Source: JBLHGN01 sp047616325 (lineage in GTDB: Bacteria > Pseudomonadota > Gammaproteobacteria > Pseudomonadales > Cellvibrionaceae). Taken from it: a DNA stretch of 7,953 bases. The DNA is taken from positions 1-7,953 of the forward strand of contig JBLHGN010000170.1 of assembly GCA_047616325.1 (NCBI GenBank). The letters run 5' to 3'. Numbering within the stretch: the first letter of the stretch is position 1; every line of letters begins with the position of its first letter. Positions 5,099 through 7,953 of this stretch are shown here, piece by piece. The position numbers were made by a program, and so were the translations under genes. Under the pieces are notes generated by a model. The model did not search any database. It was not told the origin of the DNA and saw only the letters and a list, made by a program, of their open reading frames with translations.

Positions 5099-7886
5099 GG
5101 GGTTCTCCTTCGCCATCCACATTTACCACGCAGCGCACACACAGCTCGGGGTGTTCACTATTTTGACCAACATCTTCTCGATGATGCCAGCAGCGTGCAC
5201 ATTTTTCGTGATTTGATTTACTTACAAACAGCTGTAAGCCTTCAACTTCGGTAGTATCAGCATGTTCAGCCGCTTTACCAGTTTGCACATCAACCGAAGA
5301 ACAAATTAGTACAAAACGCAATTCGTCACCCAACAAATTAAGTTTTTGTGCCACAGCATCGGAACAATAAAGAATTACATCGGCCGCCAAAGAACTTCCC
5401 ATTCCCTCGGTTTTTCGTTTTGCTTCTATCGCTTTATTTACCGCAACTTTTACTTTTGCGACAAAATCCCAGTATTCTCCGTTCATGTCGGACGCCGTAT
5501 CAAACTGGGTTAAGGGCCACCAATTCGCAGTAAATACAGAACCCTGTTTTTCACCTGGAATTTCTTGCCAAATTTCATCTGCTGTAAAGGAGAGAATGGG
5601 AGCCAGCCAACGCACCACCGCGTTAACGATATGATATAGCGCCGTTTGCGCAGATCTTCGCGCTCGGCTGTTTTCCTGTGTTGTGTATTGGCGATCTTTA
5701 ATAATATCGAGATAGAAACCACCCATATCGACCACACAAAAATTGTGCAGCTTTTGATAGATGCGATGAAACTGATAGGTGTCGTAAGCCTCAATCAATT
5801 CGGTCTGAAGCGCCGCCGTCTTGCTTATCGCCCATTTATCCAAAGCCAACAAATCGGAAAAGCGTACCTGATGCTCGAGCGGATCAAAGCCATTCAAATT
5901 AGATAAGAAAAACCGCACGGTGTTACGAATTCGCCTGTAAGAGTCGGCAACGCGTTTGAAATTTTCATCGGCTACGGTTATTTCGCCCGAATAGTCGGTG
6001 GCGGCCACCCACAGACGCAGCACATCGGCGCCCATGTCTTTAATAATGTGGTCTGGCGCAATAGTGTTGCCAATAGACTTGGACATTTTGCGACCGTCGG
6101 CATCAACGGTAAATCCGTGGGTAAGTACCGCTTTGTAGGGCGCACAATTATTTATTGCCATGGCCGTTTTTAGAGAAGACTGAAACCAGCCCCGGTGCTG
6201 ATCTGAGCCTTCAAGGTAAAGATCCGCAGGATAGTGCAGTTGTTTTCTACGGTTCAACACCGCGTAGTGGGTTACCCCCGAATCGAACCAAACATCGAGC
6301 GTGTCTGTCACTTTTGAATAGTGTTCGGCATCTGACCCGATAAGCGCTTCTATCGACAAATCAAACCACGCATCTATACCCTCTTTTTCAACGCGCTTGG
6401 CGACCTCTTCGATAAGTCGAGGCGTGTCGGGATGCAGCTCTTGAGTTTGCTTGTGAATAAGCAGCGCGATGGGAACACCCCACGTGCGCTGCCGGGAAAT
6501 ACACCAATCAGGGCTGCTGTCTAACATGCCGTCTATGCGGGCACGCCCCCAATCGGGAATCCAACGCACCTTACCCACGGCATCTTTTACCGAATCGAGC
6601 AAGCCATTTTGGGTCATGCTAATAAACCACTGCGGTGTTGCGCGAAAAATCAGCGGGGTTTTTGTACGCCAACAATGAGGAAAGCTATGAACAAATTGCT
6701 CCTGGTGAACCAAGGCGCCCTTTTCTTCTAACAGGGCAATAACCTTGGGCTCAACTTTATACACATGTTCGCCGGCGAATATTTCCACTTCATCGCCATA
6801 AACACCATTGGCATCAACATAATTCAAAGTGCCGAGACCGTATTTTTTACCAACGACAAAGTCTTCCATTCCATGATCTGGTGCCGTGTGAACGCAGCCT
6901 GTGCCCGCTTCCGTTGTAACGTGTTCTCCGAGAATTACAGGCACACGTCTTGAGTAAAACGGATGCTGTAACTGTAGGTTCTCTATGGCGGCGCCTTTAA
7001 AACGACCCACAACCTTCATTTCAGTCAACTGTGCACGCACGCCAAAACTTTCCATAAGCGCTTCGGCGATAACAAGCCTCTCATCGCCCACTTGAATTAC
7101 CACATAGTCTAATTCGGGGTGCACACTTACCGCTTGGTTGGCGGGCAAGGTCCAGGGCGTTGTGGTCCATATAACCACCGAAATACTACCCTCGCCTGTC
7201 ACTGAACCTATTCTATTTAGCAAATCGCTTTGGTCTTCAACGGTAAAGCGAACATCGATAGAAAAAGAGGTTTTATCTTTGTATTCAACTTCAGCCTCAG
7301 CTAAAGCAGAGCCGCCCACAACACTCCAATAGACCGGTTTAAAGCCTTTATACAAATGACCATTTTCCACCACTTTACCGAGTGCACGAATAATGTCGGC
7401 TTCGAATTGAAAATCCATGGTCAAATAGGGGTTGTCCCAATCGCCGATGGAGCCAAGACGCATAAAATCTTTCTTTTGCCCTTCCACTTGTTTTTGCGCG
7501 TATTCACGACATTTTTTACGAAAGGTTTTATGATCAACTTTTACGCCGGCTTTGCCAATTTTCTTTTCAACATTGTGTTCAATGGGCAAGCCGTGGCAAT
7601 CCCACCCTGGAACAAACGGCGCATCAAAACCGCTGATTGTTTTTGACTTAACAATAATATCTTTTAATACGCGATTAATCGCGTGTCCCAAATGAATATT
7701 GCCATTGGCATAGGGAGGCCCGTCGTGCAATATAAATTTCTCACAGCCGGCACGAGCGGCACGAATCTCGCCGTATAGGTCTTCGCTCTGCCAACGCTTT
7801 AGCGTAAGAGGCTCTCGCTGAGCAAGATTGGCCTTCATAGCAAAATTGGTGAGCGGTAAATTTAGGGTCGATTTGTAATCGGTCAT
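5085..7886 (-). CDS. ileS: Isoleucyl-tRNA synthetase (IleRS)
   Basis: IleRS is a cytoplasmic class I synthetase that attaches isoleucine to tRNA-Ile and edits mischarged valine. The 933 residues match the bacterial type of about 940. The N-terminus MTDYKSTLNLP is typical of the family. The ATP-binding signatures are HLGH at 65-68 and KMSKS at 600-604. The CP1 editing domain shows TTTPWTLPAN (241-250) and GTGCVHTAPDHGMEDF (328-343). WCISRQR (461-467), LDVWFDSG (530-537) and GSDQHRGWFQSS (560-571) are conserved catalytic-core blocks. A C-terminal zinc ribbon has Cys896, Cys899, Cys916 and Cys919. One oddity is WSVVGGSALAEAEVEY (187-202), where the E. coli-type enzyme has a CxxC pair. The start is 12 bases after the ribF stop; the ribosome site is weak. 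Confidence 0.98.
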   Translation of the reverse strand: MTDYKSTLNLPLTNFAMKANLAQREPLTLKRWQSEDLYGEIRAARAGCEKFILHDGPPYANGNIHLGHAINRVLKDIIVKSKTISGFDAPFVPGWDCHGLPIEHNVEKKIGKAGVKVDHKTFRKKCREYAQKQVEGQKKDFMRLGSIGDWDNPYLTMDFQFEADIIRALGKVVENGHLYKGFKPVYWSVVGGSALAEAEVEYKDKTSFSIDVRFTVEDQSDLLNRIGSVTGEGSISVVIWTTTPWTLPANQAVSVHPELDYVVIQVGDERLVIAEALMESFGVRAQLTEMKVVGRFKGAAIENLQLQHPFYSRRVPVILGEHVTTEAGTGCVHTAPDHGMEDFVVGKKYGLGTLNYVDANGVYGDEVEIFAGEHVYKVEPKVIALLEEKGALVHQEQFVHSFPHCWRTKTPLIFRATPQWFISMTQNGLLDSVKDAVGKVRWIPDWGRARIDGMLDSSPDWCISRQRTWGVPIALLIHKQTQELHPDTPRLIEEVAKRVEKEGIDAWFDLSIEALIGSDAEHYSKVTDTLDVWFDSGVTHYAVLNRRKQLHYPADLYLEGSDQHRGWFQSSLKTAMAINNCAPYKAVLTHGFTVDADGRKMSKSIGNTIAPDHIIKDMGADVLRLWVAATDYSGEITVADENFKRVADSYRRIRNTVRFFLSNLNGFDPLEHQVRFSDLLALDKWAISKTAALQTELIEAYDTYQFHRIYQKLHNFCVVDMGGFYLDIIKDRQYTTQENSRARRSAQTALYHIVNAVVRWLAPILSFTADEIWQEIPGEKQGSVFTANWWPLTQFDTASDMNGEYWDFVAKVKVAVNKAIEAKRKTEGMGSSLAADVILYCSDAVAQKLNLLGDELRFVLICSSVDVQTGKAAEHADTTEVEGLQLFVSKSNHEKCARCWHHREDVGQNSEHPELCVRCVVNVDGEGEPREFA
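5105..5110 (-). promoter_or_regulatory. Ribosome binding site of lspA, inside ileS
   Basis: AAGGAG on the minus strand is a full Shine-Dalgarno match six bases before the GTG at 5098. It lies in the last codons of ileS and decides the lspA start against the ATG codons at 5122 and 5116, which lie upstream of it. Confidence 0.7.
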
Positions 7887-7898
7887 AGTGTTTTCTGT

Positions 7899-7953
7899 TT
7901 AATTATTTAATGGGGCTTGCGCAAATAGTTTTCGCGCGTAAGTAACATCTTTT
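7899..7953 (-). CDS. ribF: RibF, riboflavin kinase/FAD synthetase (3' end only)
   Basis: The last 17 codons and the stop of a gene entering from the right edge are visible: KDVTYARKLFAQAPLNN. The pattern 'DVxxARxxF' is what bacterial RibF proteins carry in their C-terminal helix, and ribF directly precedes ileS in many gammaproteobacteria. RibF phosphorylates riboflavin to FMN and adenylates it to FAD in the cytoplasm. The stop is 12 bases before the ileS ATG, so the two genes are almost certainly in one transcript. The call rests on a short tail plus gene order, so it is good but not certain. Confidence 0.75.
   Translation of the reverse strand, partial: KDVTYARKLFAQAPLNN

Noticed and set aside
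4758..5216. Plus-strand open frame of 152 codons
   Set aside because: Lies entirely opposite lspA and the ileS end, both of which are certain; an antisense shadow.
7356..7646. Plus-strand open frame of 96 codons opposite ileS
   Set aside because: Antisense shadow of the conserved N-terminal part of IleRS.
1..7953. CRISPR array, tRNA or rRNA gene, insertion sequence, phage or defence system
   Set aside because: I saw no regularly spaced repeats, cloverleaf, transposase or integrase motifs, or defence-related domains anywhere in the window.

Overview
The window reads as a stretch of ordinary gammaproteobacterial chromosome in which every recognisable gene lies on the minus strand. The order, in the direction of transcription, is ribF (3' end only), ileS, lspA, fkpB, ispH, a gap of about 790 bases, then the type IV pilus minor-pseudopilin genes fimT/fimU, pilV, pilW and pilX (5' end only). 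The set ribF-ileS-lspA-fkpB-ispH next to fimU-pilV-pilW-pilX is known from Pseudomonas and related gammaproteobacteria. Middling GC content and protein character suggest a marine Cellvibrionaceae-like organism (Saccharophagus/Teredinibacter type). That placement is inference and not proven by anything in the window.

Right part (about 3094-7953): a compact housekeeping operon. RibF makes FMN/FAD, IleRS charges tRNA-Ile, LspA removes lipoprotein signal peptides, FkpB is a small FKBP-type prolyl isomerase, and IspH performs the last step of the MEP isoprenoid pathway. ribF and ileS are 12 bases apart. lspA most likely starts on a GTG inside the ileS end, which suggests translational coupling. 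All catalytic or metal-binding motifs I looked for are present, except that a cysteine pair I expect in the IleRS CP1 region is replaced by Ser and Gly.

Middle (2306-3093): no convincing gene. It is AT-rich and holds several dyad symmetries. The best is a pair of TTATCnGATAA palindromes 31 bases apart, a possible operator upstream of the pilus genes. Promoter matches here are weak.

Left part (1-2305): a minor-pseudopilin operon. FimT/FimU, PilV, PilW and PilX each have a short basic leader, a type III (prepilin) cleavage site and a hydrophobic N-terminal helix. In the known system they form, with PilE and PilY1, the priming and tip complex of the type IV pilus. pilY1 and pilE would be expected just beyond the left edge.

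I found no mobile element, CRISPR array, tRNA or rRNA, and no strong sign of a new system. The intergenic dyad cluster is the part most worth a second look.
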